Shown here piece by piece: positions 8,406 through 16,718 of a stretch of 41,009 nt of DNA. The stretch is taken from positions 1-41,009 of the forward strand of contig SYJV01000199.1 of NCBI GenBank assembly GCA_005798335.1. The letters are read 5' to 3'. The position numbers and the translations under genes were made by a program. How positions within the stretch are numbered: the stretch's first letter is position 1; the number at the start of each line of letters is the position of its first letter. The notes under the pieces were generated by a model that saw only the letters and a list, made by a program, of their open reading frames with translations, did no database searches and had not been told where the DNA came from. The DNA comes from Planctomycetaceae bacterium (lineage in GTDB: Bacteria > Planctomycetota > Planctomycetia > Pirellulales > Pirellulaceae).

Positions 8406-9302
8406 CTAGTGTCCCGTCTTCCAATTCAAAGCTTCACCGCGAGCACGCGTCACCGCAGCCATCAGAACGCGCTGGGTCAGAACGCCGGTGAGATGCGTGC
8501 GGTATTCTCGCGTTCCGCGCATGTCAGAGATCGGCGAAATAATTGCCTTCGCAGCCTCCGCCGCTCGCAAAATAGTCGCGTCGTCAATTGATTGGCCAGC
8601 TAGCAGCGATCCGGCGTGTTCGGCTAATAACGGCGTCGGTGCCACCGCGCCTAAGGCGATTCTGGCCGACACAAAATGTTTACAGTCAGCGTCCAAAACC
8701 ACTGATGCCGCCACGCCCACGACGGCGATGTCCATCTCATTGCGAGGAATAAAGCGTCGGTAGTGCGACCCACTGCTGGGCGGACAAGGCGGAAATCGGA
8801 GCTCGACCAATAGCTCTTTTTCTCCCAGCACATTCTTGCCAGGACCGGAACAAAATTTCTCTACAGGCACCTCGCGGCGTCCGTTTGGACCAACGATAAT
8901 GCAAGTAGCTCCCAGTGCAATCAGACTCGGTGAGGAATCCGCCGCGGGTCCAGAATTGCACAGATTTCCACCCATACTAGCGCGAGTTTGAATTTGAATT
9001 CCGCCGATGATGTGACAACTGTCCGCCAAAGCTGAGTAATCCCTCACGATTGCCGCATTGCCATAAACCTGATAACAAGGGACCGCAGCACCAAGCGTTA
9101 ATCCACTCGCATCGCATCGCATCACATTTAATTCGGGGATTTTCTTGATATCCAAGAGTACGCTGGGCAGGTGAGTCCCCAAACGCATCTGGTCAATTAG
9201 ATCGGTGCCTCCTGCCATCGGTTTGACGGAGTTACCGTATCGCGCCATCAAAGCCACGGCATCATCAAGTGTACTTGGAGCCGAATAGTCGAATTCATGC
9301 AT
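8406..9302 (-). CDS. Molybdenum hydroxylase FAD-binding subunit
   Basis: A 298-residue medium subunit (CoxM/CutM family) that oxidises the iron-sulfur subunit and passes electrons to NAD or another acceptor. The N-terminal PCMH-type FAD domain shows the PMAGGTDLIDQMR block near residues 28-40 and ASMGGNLCNSGPAAD near 108-122, both pyrophosphate-binding segments of the family. The C-terminal part (about 180-285) matches the CO-dehydrogenase flavoprotein C-terminal domain. ATG at 9302 begins MHEFDYSAP, a typical start for these proteins. It is the first gene of a FAD, 2Fe-2S, Mo order on the minus strand. Confidence 0.93.
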   Translation of the reverse strand: MHEFDYSAPSTLDDAVALMARYGNSVKPMAGGTDLIDQMRLGTHLPSVLLDIKKIPELNVMRCDASGLTLGAAVPCYQVYGNAAIVRDYSALADSCHIIGGIQIQTRASMGGNLCNSGPAADSSPSLIALGATCIIVGPNGRREVPVEKFCSGPGKNVLGEKELLVELRFPPCPPSSGSHYRRFIPRNEMDIAVVGVAASVVLDADCKHFVSARIALGAVAPTPLLAEHAGSLLAGQSIDDATILRAAEAAKAIISPISDMRGTREYRTHLTGVLTQRVLMAAVTRARGEALNWKTGH

Positions 9303-9527
9303 AGCGGCAACTCATCTTGTGCAAACATCAGTCCTGGATGCTTCCCTCGACAGCGCGATGGAAGCAAATGCGAGGTCGTCCCAGTATCAACAACCATAAA
9401 ATCAATTCACTGGGTGCGGCGATTATACATAAAACACGGCGCTGCCAACAACCACGCGACGGACAACTTTCTTGCACCTCTTGGAGCATACGCCAGACAG
9501 TCCTTCTCGAATTCTTGTGAGCGATTC

Positions 9528-10406
9528 TCAACCAACTCGCTTTGACCCTTGTTCGTCTACGGCGCTGATGTACAGAAAGTTACTATGCGATTCCGCGGGT
9601 GGGTCCATCAGATGGTAGGCGCAATTAAGAATATCGCGGCGGCTGACAATGCCTACCAACTGGCCTCCATCCAAGACCGGCAACCGACGATAAGGAGTCG
9701 TCTGAAACACTTCTGCAATCGTCAACATGTCGTCCTCCGGCGAAACAGTGCGAGCGGCTCGGTCAACGAAGTCGGCGACGGTTGCATTTGGCAATTCAAC
9801 GCGAGTCTTCAGCAAGTTGCCGCGATTGACGAGGCCAACAACTTTATTGTCACGAATCACCGGTAGCCGACGAAATGGCGTATCGGTGAATGTGCGTGCG
9901 ATTGCGGCCAGCGGCGTCTGTTCATCGATCAATCGGCTGCGATCGGTATCCATAAACGCAGCCACTGTTGCAGACGGCAATGAATCGTAGGCAGCACCGA
10001 TCAATACGCGCATGCTAGTTTTCTCCGAAAACATGCCGCGAAAAGTATGATCCTTGTCCGTCACTGGTGCTCCCGAAACTTTGTGTTTGATCAGGCCACC
10101 GATGGCCTGGATGGCGTCTTCATCGGGTGTCAGGCAGAAGAGCTTGGTTGCCATCGCTCCAGAATCGCGAATCGACACATTCGCCCAGCGCTGCATCGTA
10201 GCGGTGTCCCGCAGGGCTCGCAAACAACATTTCTCGGAAAAGACGCCGATGTAACTTCCGGCGCTATCTACCACCGGCATCCCCGAGTGCTGCTGAGTAA
10301 TCAACTGCGTCAGTCCTTCGGTAACACTCAAAGTTGGCGACAGAGTGCGCGTTTTCTTAGACATCAGTTCGCGCGCCACAGGGACATGCTGAGAGCTGGA
10401 AAACAT
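9528..10406 (-). CDS. Protein with four CBS domains (two Bateman modules)
   Basis: A 292-residue soluble protein built almost wholly of four CBS domains at about residues 10-70, 88-148, 160-212 and 222-276, each ending in a pattern like RRLPVxxxxxVVGxVxRxxLL. Such modules bind adenine nucleotides (AMP, ATP, SAM) and act as energy sensors, but there is no attached catalytic domain, so the partner is unknown. The start at 10406 is chosen because taggag lies at the right distance upstream; the longer frame to 10445 would place that site inside the coding sequence. It appears monocistronic. Confidence 0.88.
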   Translation of the reverse strand: MFSSSQHVPVARELMSKKTRTLSPTLSVTEGLTQLITQQHSGMPVVDSAGSYIGVFSEKCCLRALRDTATMQRWANVSIRDSGAMATKLFCLTPDEDAIQAIGGLIKHKVSGAPVTDKDHTFRGMFSEKTSMRVLIGAAYDSLPSATVAAFMDTDRSRLIDEQTPLAAIARTFTDTPFRRLPVIRDNKVVGLVNRGNLLKTRVELPNATVADFVDRAARTVSPEDDMLTIAEVFQTTPYRRLPVLDGGQLVGIVSRRDILNCAYHLMDPPAESHSNFLYISAVDEQGSKRVG

Positions 10407-10678
10407 AATCGCTTCTCCTAGACCTTCAATCGTAATGGATGGCACCAGAAACGTTTAATTCGTGACAGAACTGTAGCGATCAACGACCGAATATAGCACA
10501 CTTCCTGCCGTCCAACGAAAATTCTCATTTTTTTCCGTCGCGCTTGTCGATCTACAATTCGCGAGCTGGCAAGCCGTGCAGAACGCGGATCGACGCTGAG
10601 ATCCACTGAAGCGATGAGAGCAGATCTTTGAGAACTTGGGCAGGGATCGAAAAGAGGGACAACAGTTCTCAGCGTGAC

Positions 10679-12550
10679 TCACGCAGCCTGTTTTTTGTGT
10701 TGGATCGGGTGCTTGAGGTTGAACAAGCCAAAGATCTCATCTTGGCTGAGCCCAATCGTTCGCGGTGCCGCCGTTTCGGCGAACAATTGATTGAACAGTT
10801 CGCGCTTTTGTTCCAATACGTCATGAATGCGTTGCTCGATCGTCCCTGCCGCCATCATGCGAGTCACCGTTACGGGGCCAGAAACTCCAATGCGATGAGC
10901 TCGATTGACCGCTTGGTCTTCGACAGCAGGATTCCACCAACGGTCAAACAGAAACACGTACTGGCAGAATTGCAGATTGAGCCCGACGCTGCCCGCACCG
11001 TAGCTCATCAAGATCACATGCTTCGAAGGATCTTGTTTGAATTGAGCGATCACGCCATCTCTTTTTGCCGATGGAATGCGTCCGTGATATTGCAGTGGTC
11101 CAAAGCGATCGAGCGCGACGCCGAGTTTCTCGAGAGTCTCGACCCACTGGCTAAAAACGATCGCCTTCTGCCCGCTGGTAGCAATCTCTTCCAGGTCTGC
11201 TTCCAATCGCTCGAGTTTGCAACTGGCACCGGTCTTAGGATCGAAATTGCAAATTTGCTTCAAGCGGAGGACCAGTTCGAAGACGTGCTGGATCGTTAAC
11301 GTGTCTCCCATTTCGCTCAGATGAACAATGCCCTCGTCTTCCGCTGTGCGATAGCTGTCAATTTGCGATGGAGTCAAATCGAGTTGCTCGTCGCGGAACA
11401 TTTTGGGAGGCATCTCCGTCAGTACTTTGTCCTTGGTGCGTCGCAGGATGTAATCTCGAGTCGCTTTGCCAATGCTCTTCAGATGCATATCGTCGCGCAA
11501 GTAACCGGGCGACAGAAATTCAAAGATGTTCACCAGGTCTTCTACTGAATTCTCGATCGGCGTACCGGTTAACGCCCAAGATCGAGTGCGCGGTAGCGCG
11601 CGTACAATCTGTGCCGTTGTACTATTGCGATTCTTGATGCGCTGTGCTTCGTCGAGTATCACCAAATCGAAGTGCGAATCGGGATTTTCCAATAACTCGC
11701 GATCGCGCATCATCAGTTCGTAGTTCGCAATGCGGACTGGGATCGACGTCTGCTGCCAATTGTATTGGCGTTTGGCTTGATCGCCTTCCACCACGGTAAT
11801 CGGAATCTCGGGCGCCCATAGATGAAATTCACGAACCCAGTTGGTGACCAACGGCTTGGGGCACACCAGCAGCACATTGCGCAGTTGCCTAGCCAATAGC
11901 AGCATGCGCACCGCCGTGATCGCTTGCATCGTTTTCCCTAGTCCCATTTCGTCCGCCAGGATCGCCATTTCTCGCGGGAACAAAAACGCGATGCCTTCAT
12001 ACTGGTATGGGAATGGCTTGAATGGAAAATCCAATTTGGCTGAACTTAGCAACGTCTCCAAAGGCGGCTGCAACAGAAAATACAAACGATCTTCTAACTT
12101 CACCAAATCTTTGGGAGGCCGGAAACGAGTTCGGCCGCTTGCCTTACCACCAGCAGAAGTGGTTCCAGAGGCATTATTTGCCGGTGGAGTACCGTCGGGT
12201 AGAGCCGCTTCCTTTTGTTCGGGCACCAGAAAGTTGGGCGATTCGGGGAAGGTAAAGCCAATGGTCTTGAGCGCTGAAGTTGGCAATCGAATGGGAATGA
12301 CCGAGACCTCTGGTGCATCTAATTGCAATGTATGCAAGTGAATTGATGGCGCATTTGCCAGCGAAGCCTGACAGGCTGAGCCAAAATTCTCATCGACCGA
12401 CACAAGCGAGTCGTCAGGCGCGAGCGTCAGCGAATCAACAAACTCGATGCCTGCCCAATTATGTGTAGGCGTAATCGAAGCTGCAGCAATGCGATCGGCG
12501 TTCGATTGTGGCGACTTTGGAGATCTAGTTGAGAATGATTCCACAAACAT
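10679..12550 (-). CDS. SNF2-family DEAD/H ATPase (Swi2/Snf2 helicase-like)
   Basis: A 623-residue SNF2-type ATPase, which would translocate on double-stranded DNA and displace bound proteins rather than unwind strands. After a poorly conserved N-terminal 140 residues, helicase motif I is DEMGLGKT (200-207), motif II is DEAQ (300-303) and motif III is TGTPIEN (328-334). The C-terminal RecA-like lobe contains GSVGLNLQ and the arginine-finger motif QAVNRAHRIG near 555-565. No SWIM zinc finger is seen on this chain. The ATG at 12550 directly follows the TAG of the upstream 186-aa gene, implying translational coupling and a shared job. Bacterial SNF2 proteins are linked to RNA polymerase recycling or DNA repair; the role here is unproven. 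Confidence 0.92.
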   Translation of the reverse strand: MFVESFSTRSPKSPQSNADRIAAASITPTHNWAGIEFVDSLTLAPDDSLVSVDENFGSACQASLANAPSIHLHTLQLDAPEVSVIPIRLPTSALKTIGFTFPESPNFLVPEQKEAALPDGTPPANNASGTTSAGGKASGRTRFRPPKDLVKLEDRLYFLLQPPLETLLSSAKLDFPFKPFPYQYEGIAFLFPREMAILADEMGLGKTMQAITAVRMLLLARQLRNVLLVCPKPLVTNWVREFHLWAPEIPITVVEGDQAKRQYNWQQTSIPVRIANYELMMRDRELLENPDSHFDLVILDEAQRIKNRNSTTAQIVRALPRTRSWALTGTPIENSVEDLVNIFEFLSPGYLRDDMHLKSIGKATRDYILRRTKDKVLTEMPPKMFRDEQLDLTPSQIDSYRTAEDEGIVHLSEMGDTLTIQHVFELVLRLKQICNFDPKTGASCKLERLEADLEEIATSGQKAIVFSQWVETLEKLGVALDRFGPLQYHGRIPSAKRDGVIAQFKQDPSKHVILMSYGAGSVGLNLQFCQYVFLFDRWWNPAVEDQAVNRAHRIGVSGPVTVTRMMAAGTIEQRIHDVLEQKRELFNQLFAETAAPRTIGLSQDEIFGLFNLKHPIQHKKQAA

Positions 12551-13111
12551 CTAAGCAGCTCGCGCAGCGGGATGAGCTTCGAGAAGCGCTTCGGCGATCC
12601 GTTCAAAGGGTTCATGCAGGTCCACGTCCAGCTTTAGTTCGTGCCACCGCTGCTTAAAGATCGCCTCGTCGCCAGCAAACCTCGATGAGACGCTCAGATC
12701 GTAATCGCCAAGCCGAAAGTGAGCGAGGTTATCGGCCGCTGAAATCGGAATCGCCAGCCCAGGCTCTGCTTGACTGGAATCGGCGCGGGGTTGGAGCATT
12801 GCGATTGGATGATCGCTGACCAGTCGACTGGAGATTGCAGCCATGCAGTCAGTAAAGATGAGGTTAGTGTTGAGTTTCGCTTTAGAGACCAATGCTTTGG
12901 TGATTTGTTCACCACAAATGAAATCGTCGAGAGTACGGCCAAACAGAATTTCTTGCGCGCGACTCGGTTTGACGGGCAAAGTACAGTGAAATTCCAGAGG
13001 CCTGCCATGGAAGTTGACAATTAGATAGCCCCCAAAATAACCGTGCTCCGCACTGCGTCGGACCGTGACAAAGCCAACGCACCCAGCCGATTCTCGTTTT
13101 GGTTCCGCCAT
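12551..13111 (-). CDS. Unknown 186-aa protein coupled to the SNF2 ATPase
   Basis: Not recognised. The soluble 186-residue product has no signal peptide or membrane segment. Its first half (GYFGGYLIVNFHGRPLEFHCTLP) looks like a small beta-rich domain and the second half is helical, with acidic patches. The TAG stop abuts the SNF2 start codon with no spacer, so the two proteins are made together and may form a complex. The start ATG at 13111 faces a divergent plus-strand gene across a palindrome-bearing intergenic region. Confidence 0.75.
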   Translation of the reverse strand: MAEPKRESAGCVGFVTVRRSAEHGYFGGYLIVNFHGRPLEFHCTLPVKPSRAQEILFGRTLDDFICGEQITKALVSKAKLNTNLIFTDCMAAISSRLVSDHPIAMLQPRADSSQAEPGLAIPISAADNLAHFRLGDYDLSVSSRFAGDEAIFKQRWHELKLDVDLHEPFERIAEALLEAHPAARAA

Positions 13112-13518
13112 TCGACAATTTCAAATGATAGCAATGGGAATTTCGCTTGACAGTCAGTCAGGTCCTATGCTGATAAATAGTGAACCGTTGGCGCTAGCCA
13201 CGGGCAGCGAAGGTGTGGCGACGCAAAAAAATCAAGACGTTCCAACATCTAATGATTTCGTCCACCGATTGGCGATTCCCATCGCCACATCTCCGGCAGC
13301 ACGTGGCGAGCGCCAACGGTTCACTTTCTATCAGCCCATTCAGGTCCTATGCACAGTGTCGGAATTCCGATTGTGGCGACTTGAGCGATGATTCTGCGTT
13401 TTACGGCTCACAACATTTTTCTCCAGATTGCCCACTGTCGCTTTATCGACGAGAGTACCATCACTTGACTATACTGGGTGGACGGTTTCAGCACGCGGCA
13501 CCCCCAGGGAGTTCATTC
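13112..13518. other. Divergent intergenic region holding a palindromic element
   Basis: This 407-base stretch lies between two divergent genes and should contain both promoters. Its main content is the inverted-repeat element bounded by 13-base direct repeats at 13158 and 13340. The plus-strand frame that opens at 13213 runs through the element and is not believed to be coding before 13519. Confidence 0.7.
13158..13352. repeat. Inverted-repeat element flanked by 13-bp direct repeats
   Basis: The sequence tcaggtcctatgc occurs at 13158-13170 and again at 13340-13352. Between them is a 169-base segment whose strongest arms are 13180-13202 and 13302-13324 (22 of 23 bases pair; core gtgaaccgttggcgct). 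Weaker pairing extends outward (gctgata/tatcagc) and inward (gtggcga/tcgccac). It resembles a small non-autonomous mobile element or a repeat-family unit. A 13-base duplication is longer than most insertion duplications, so the direct repeats may belong to the element. Confidence 0.75.
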
Positions 13519-13983
13519 GTGGCTCACGATCCTTCTCACTTTTCCCCAATTTTTCGCATCGATGTGTCTGCTGAACCAGGGGCTGGCGCTCCAGGAACAC
13601 AGCCTGGCGATGCTTCTGCAATCACGATTGCCTTGCTGCGCCAGATGGTCATGATGCAGGAAAAGCAGAATCAATTGCTGGATCAGTTAGTGCAAGGCAC
13701 GATCAACGTCCAAAAACAGCGCGCCGCTGAATTGCAGCAATGGAAAGACGCGAATCCGGATTTGGCCAAATCATGCCGACGAGCCGCAGAAGCGCTCTCG
13801 CGCGTGCAAGCACAATTTCTGGAAAACTTAACTGAAGAAATCGCCGACAACGAAGAATCATTTATGGATGGCGAATTTATGTTGAGCGAGTTCGTTGATC
13901 GCTTTGGGCCAAGATTGGCCCATTTGAATGGAGTTCTTCAGGTTTTGGCTCAACTCGGCAACGGCGTTCCCATCCAGATGTAG
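13519..13983 (+). CDS. Hypothetical protein with a central coiled coil, 154 aa
   Basis: Start chosen at the GTG of 13519, which has agggag seven bases upstream; the longer open frame upstream lies within the repeat element. The product has a proline- and glycine-rich N-terminus (about 1-32), then a long glutamine-rich helix (about 35-78; RQMVMMQEKQNQLLDQ) likely to be a coiled coil, and a helical acidic C-terminus. No signal peptide or known enzyme motif is visible. It is followed on the same strand, after a palindrome, by another small protein gene. Function unknown. Confidence 0.75.
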   Translation: MAHDPSHFSPIFRIDVSAEPGAGAPGTQPGDASAITIALLRQMVMMQEKQNQLLDQLVQGTINVQKQRAAELQQWKDANPDLAKSCRRAAEALSRVQAQFLENLTEEIADNEESFMDGEFMLSEFVDRFGPRLAHLNGVLQVLAQLGNGVPIQM

Positions 13984-14100
13984 GCGCGCCAATTTCAGAT
14001 TGGAAATGTGACCTGGACTTGATTTCGCAGACTGACTAGAAGATTTACTGACGCGGGATGATTCGCTTCCAGAGTCGTTAGACGAGCGGATCTTACCAAA

Positions 14101-14188
14101 TACCAGCCCGAAGCGCAAGCGAGTGCGTGCCAAGCTTGACACACTCGCTTGCGCGTCGTGCTGGTAGTATCGAAGTCGTGCTGGTAGC
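14101..14188. repeat. Palindromic repeat, family A, copy 3, with a duplicated end
   Basis: Arms 14101-14125 and 14142-14166 pair at 23 of 25 positions. The right end gtcgtgctggtag (14155-14167) is repeated at 14176-14188 after an 8-base spacer, a partial tandem duplication not seen in the other copies. The arms start taccagcc rather than tacaagcc, so this is the most diverged copy. Confidence 0.85.
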
Positions 14189-14220
14189 CGACAGTTCCAC
14201 ACTTTAAAAGGATTTATCAA

Positions 14221-14475
14221 GTGAGCGGAATCAACTTTTTTTCTTGGATTCGCGACGGAGTGCGGCAATCGGTCATGTTGGGTGTCAGCGACGCGATTGA
14301 GCAACTGGGCACTCCCGCAAATACGGAAGAATTGCACCCCAGTGTAGTTGGGTTCTTGAACGCAGATCGATCTGCTGCCACACAGCCAAAAGCTATCGGG
14401 GGCATCGCGGGAAACGACAAGTCTCGCAAACGTCTGGGGCGATCGCTGCAGGAAATCGAAGCTCAGTCGCAATGA
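14221..14475 (+). CDS. Small hypothetical protein, 84 aa
   Basis: GTG start at 14221 with aaagga upstream at suitable distance. The product begins MSGINFFSWIRDGVRQSVMLGVSDAIEQLG, a hydrophobic-amphipathic segment, and ends in a basic, polar tail. No known domain is recognised. The ribosome-binding site, codon pattern and placement between like-oriented genes favour a real gene over a chance frame. Confidence 0.6.
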   Translation: MSGINFFSWIRDGVRQSVMLGVSDAIEQLGTPANTEELHPSVVGFLNADRSAATQPKAIGGIAGNDKSRKRLGRSLQEIEAQSQ

Positions 14476-14873
14476 TGGGCGTCGTAAGGCTGGTACACCC
14501 GGGAAAGCCAATCATGGCCGTCGTCCAATTGACAGTATTCGCGGCGACCCTGAAATCAGCCTTCACCAACCCTAATTGACTGCCTTCGGCTGGACCGTCC
14601 CAGTCTCTAACCTTGACGATAATTCGTATCAGTATCAGGCGAATGATCGCGCGACCGATATTTGCTTGCAAAGCAAGAAATTCACTCATTCGCATTTGGA
14701 TAAGAGCCGAAAGTTCCCAATGAATATTTGTTGGCGAGCGTACATAGGCTTTACCTTGACAAAAGGTTGAATCGCTCGCGGCGAGTAAGTGACTGCCAAA
14801 ATAATCGGTGGGCGCCGCCGGCTTTGGCTGGCATGGCGATCCGTTGACAGCTATAGTGCGAGGAGATATTCGC
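14476..14873. other. Intergenic stretch, about 400 bases, no supported gene
   Basis: A minus-strand frame crosses this region but has no ribosome-binding site and reads as low-quality sequence overlapping two plausible plus-strand genes. A short palindrome (ttgcttgcaaagcaa, near 14663-14677) is the only structure noticed. Confidence 0.45.
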
Positions 14874-15140
14874 GTGTGGCGAGCTTTCTTTTTGGCTGTC
14901 GGCACAATGCTGGTGATTCTCGGGATCGAATGCCTGTTGATCGACAGTGCGACGATGGCTGCGAGTGAAGAAGTGGTCCAACCGGTCCAGCAGAGCATTT
15001 TTGCGGCAGCACCTCAAATCGTCGAAACGAAAAAAGTCATTCGGCCACCCGAGTGGACTCCGTGGAGTTTCATCGCTTCGGGAGCAGTCGTCCTGCTGTA
15101 TGCCTATACTCTGCCAAAGCGCTGGGGCGCGGGAGACTGA
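14874..15140 (+). CDS. Small two-helix membrane protein, 88 aa
   Basis: GTG start at 14874, chosen because gaggag lies eight bases upstream; a frame opening at 14808 adds non-hydrophobic residues and buries that site. Two membrane segments are visible: residues about 4-22 (AFFLAVGTMLVILGIECLLI) and about 62-80 (WSFIASGAVVLLYAYTL), joined by a polar loop rich in V, Q and A. It lies 27 bases upstream of the nucleotidyltransferase gene on the same strand. Function unknown; the type is common in planctomycete genomes. Confidence 0.72.
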   Translation: MWRAFFLAVGTMLVILGIECLLIDSATMAASEEVVQPVQQSIFAAAPQIVETKKVIRPPEWTPWSFIASGAVVLLYAYTLPKRWGAGD

Positions 15141-15167
15141 CGTTTACCAGCTTGAAGCCCGACATGA

Positions 15168-16445
15168 ATGAACCCATCCGGCTCGAACTTGCCAGAATTG
15201 CACCGCGCTTTTGCTACTGAAGTCGTCTTGCGCCTCAAGGAAGCAGGGTTCGAAGCCTTGTGGGCCGGAGGCTGTGTTCGGGACTTGTTGCGCGGTCAAG
15301 CGCCCGTCGATTACGATGTAGCTACGTCAGCACTTCCCGAACAAGTGCGCACGCTCTTTGGGCACCGTCGAACATTGCCGGTAGGAGCTTCGTTTGGAGT
15401 CATTATCGTTCTGGGACCGACCAAGCAACACGGCCAGATCGAAGTCGCGACGTTTCGCACCGACGCAACGTACAGTGACGGGCGACATCCAGACGCAGTG
15501 TCGTTTTCAACTCCCGAGCACGATGCTATGCGCCGGGATTTCACGATTAACGGAATGTTCTACGATCCCGTTCACGCCGAGACGATCGACTTTGTCGGAG
15601 GTCGTGAAGATCTGCGCAATCGTACCATTCGAGCGATTGGCAATGCGGACCATCGAATCGCCGAAGATAAACTGAGAATGCTGCGCGCGATACGTTTTGC
15701 AGCTAGGTTTGAGTACGACATCGATGCCGCAACGTATTCAGCCATCTGCCGTCATTCCGGCCAGATCGCTGTAGTCAGTCGCGAACGCATGGCGACGGAA
15801 ATGCGCAAGACGCTGGTCACCGCACGCGCTGCTTGGGCCGTCGACCGCTGGTCCGAAACCGGTTTATTGAAAGTGCTCATGCCCGAAGTTGCGCACGCTT
15901 GGTCGGATCATCGGCAGTTAACCATGGCGATCATTGAACAACTGCGCGATTGTCAATGGACTGTCGCGATGGCCGGCTTATTGCTCCCTCTGACCGAGAA
16001 TCTATCCCAGCAACAATCGAATGAACTGGTCTGCACCGTCGGAACGAATTTGCGATTGGCGAATGAGGAAACTGCCGAAGTGGCTTATATACTGCGTTCG
16101 CAAGCAGACTTGCATCGGGCGGATCAGCTCGCATGGTCGTTGGTCCAGCCGACCTTAGCCGACCGTCGGGCTTCTCTGGCAGTGAGTTTACTTGAGGCCC
16201 GCGCTGGCGCCGGTTTATTTCCGGTCCACGTCTATCGTTGGCTGCGCCAAAAACTGTCATTGCCATCGGAGCAACTCAATCCACCGCCGCTGGTCACCGG
16301 TCAAGATCTGATCGCCGCGGGTCTGCGTCCGGGACCAGAGTTCAAGAAGCTGATACAACACGTGCGCGACCTTCAACTCGACGGCCAACTAGCCAATTCT
16401 CGCGACGCGCTCGACTGGATTTCTCGTGTACGAGACGACCACTAG
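15168..16445 (+). CDS. cca: CCA tRNA nucleotidyltransferase / poly(A) polymerase family protein
   Basis: A 425-residue class II nucleotidyltransferase, which adds CCA (or only A or C residues) to tRNA 3' ends using CTP and ATP. The head domain has GGCVRD at 34-39, the catalytic metal pair D48 and D50 (DYD), and RRDFTINGM at 122-130, all hallmarks of the family. The RNA-binding domain follows (EDKLRMLRAIRFAARF near 163-178). The C-terminal half is weakly conserved and has no HD domain. Whether this copy makes full CCA, only part of it, or poly(A) tails cannot be told from motifs alone. It converges with an ABC permease gene, with a large palindrome between. Confidence 0.9.
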   Translation: MNPSGSNLPELHRAFATEVVLRLKEAGFEALWAGGCVRDLLRGQAPVDYDVATSALPEQVRTLFGHRRTLPVGASFGVIIVLGPTKQHGQIEVATFRTDATYSDGRHPDAVSFSTPEHDAMRRDFTINGMFYDPVHAETIDFVGGREDLRNRTIRAIGNADHRIAEDKLRMLRAIRFAARFEYDIDAATYSAICRHSGQIAVVSRERMATEMRKTLVTARAAWAVDRWSETGLLKVLMPEVAHAWSDHRQLTMAIIEQLRDCQWTVAMAGLLLPLTENLSQQQSNELVCTVGTNLRLANEETAEVAYILRSQADLHRADQLAWSLVQPTLADRRASLAVSLLEARAGAGLFPVHVYRWLRQKLSLPSEQLNPPPLVTGQDLIAAGLRPGPEFKKLIQHVRDLQLDGQLANSRDALDWISRVRDDH

Positions 16446-16476
16446 CCATCCGGCTGTCAAACCAGGCGCAGTCAAA

Positions 16477-16718
16477 CTAGATGGACAGCGCTACTTTCAT
16501 TTGCAGTGGAAAGAACAAGCCGTTGCAGCGAAATCGTTTAACGAACGTGGGATAAGCTTCCAGCTTGTCAACCTGTAGCGGAGTTTCGCCATTGCTTGCA
16601 CAAGATATTGACAAGCTGGAAGCTTATCCCACGTTCGTTGAACGGCATTGGGGTTAAACGACGAAATGGCTAGGGCCAAAAGCCATGCCTTGCACACAAA
16701 ATGGCGCTGTCCAACTAG
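16477..16718. repeat. Nested palindrome: outer family-B arms around a 36-bp-arm hairpin
   Basis: Outer arms ctagatggacagcgct (16477-16492) and ggcgctgtccaactag (16703-16718) pair at 14 of 16. Inside, arms 16535-16570 and 16609-16644 pair over 36 bases with one mismatch and share the core cgtgggataagcttccagcttgtca. The element lies between two convergent genes and overlaps the stop codon of the minus-strand one. It may serve as a bidirectional terminator. Confidence 0.9.

Noticed and set aside
5397-9302. Annotation as carbon monoxide dehydrogenase
   Set aside because: The large subunit lacks both the form I and form II active-site loop sequences and reads AYRAPG instead.
13213-13518. N-terminal extension of the coiled-coil protein
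   Set aside because: It runs through the inverted-repeat element and the GTG at 13519 has the only good ribosome-binding site.
14393-14998. Minus-strand open frame of 201 codons
   Set aside because: It overlaps two plus-strand genes with good ribosome-binding sites and its product has no recognisable domain or normal composition.
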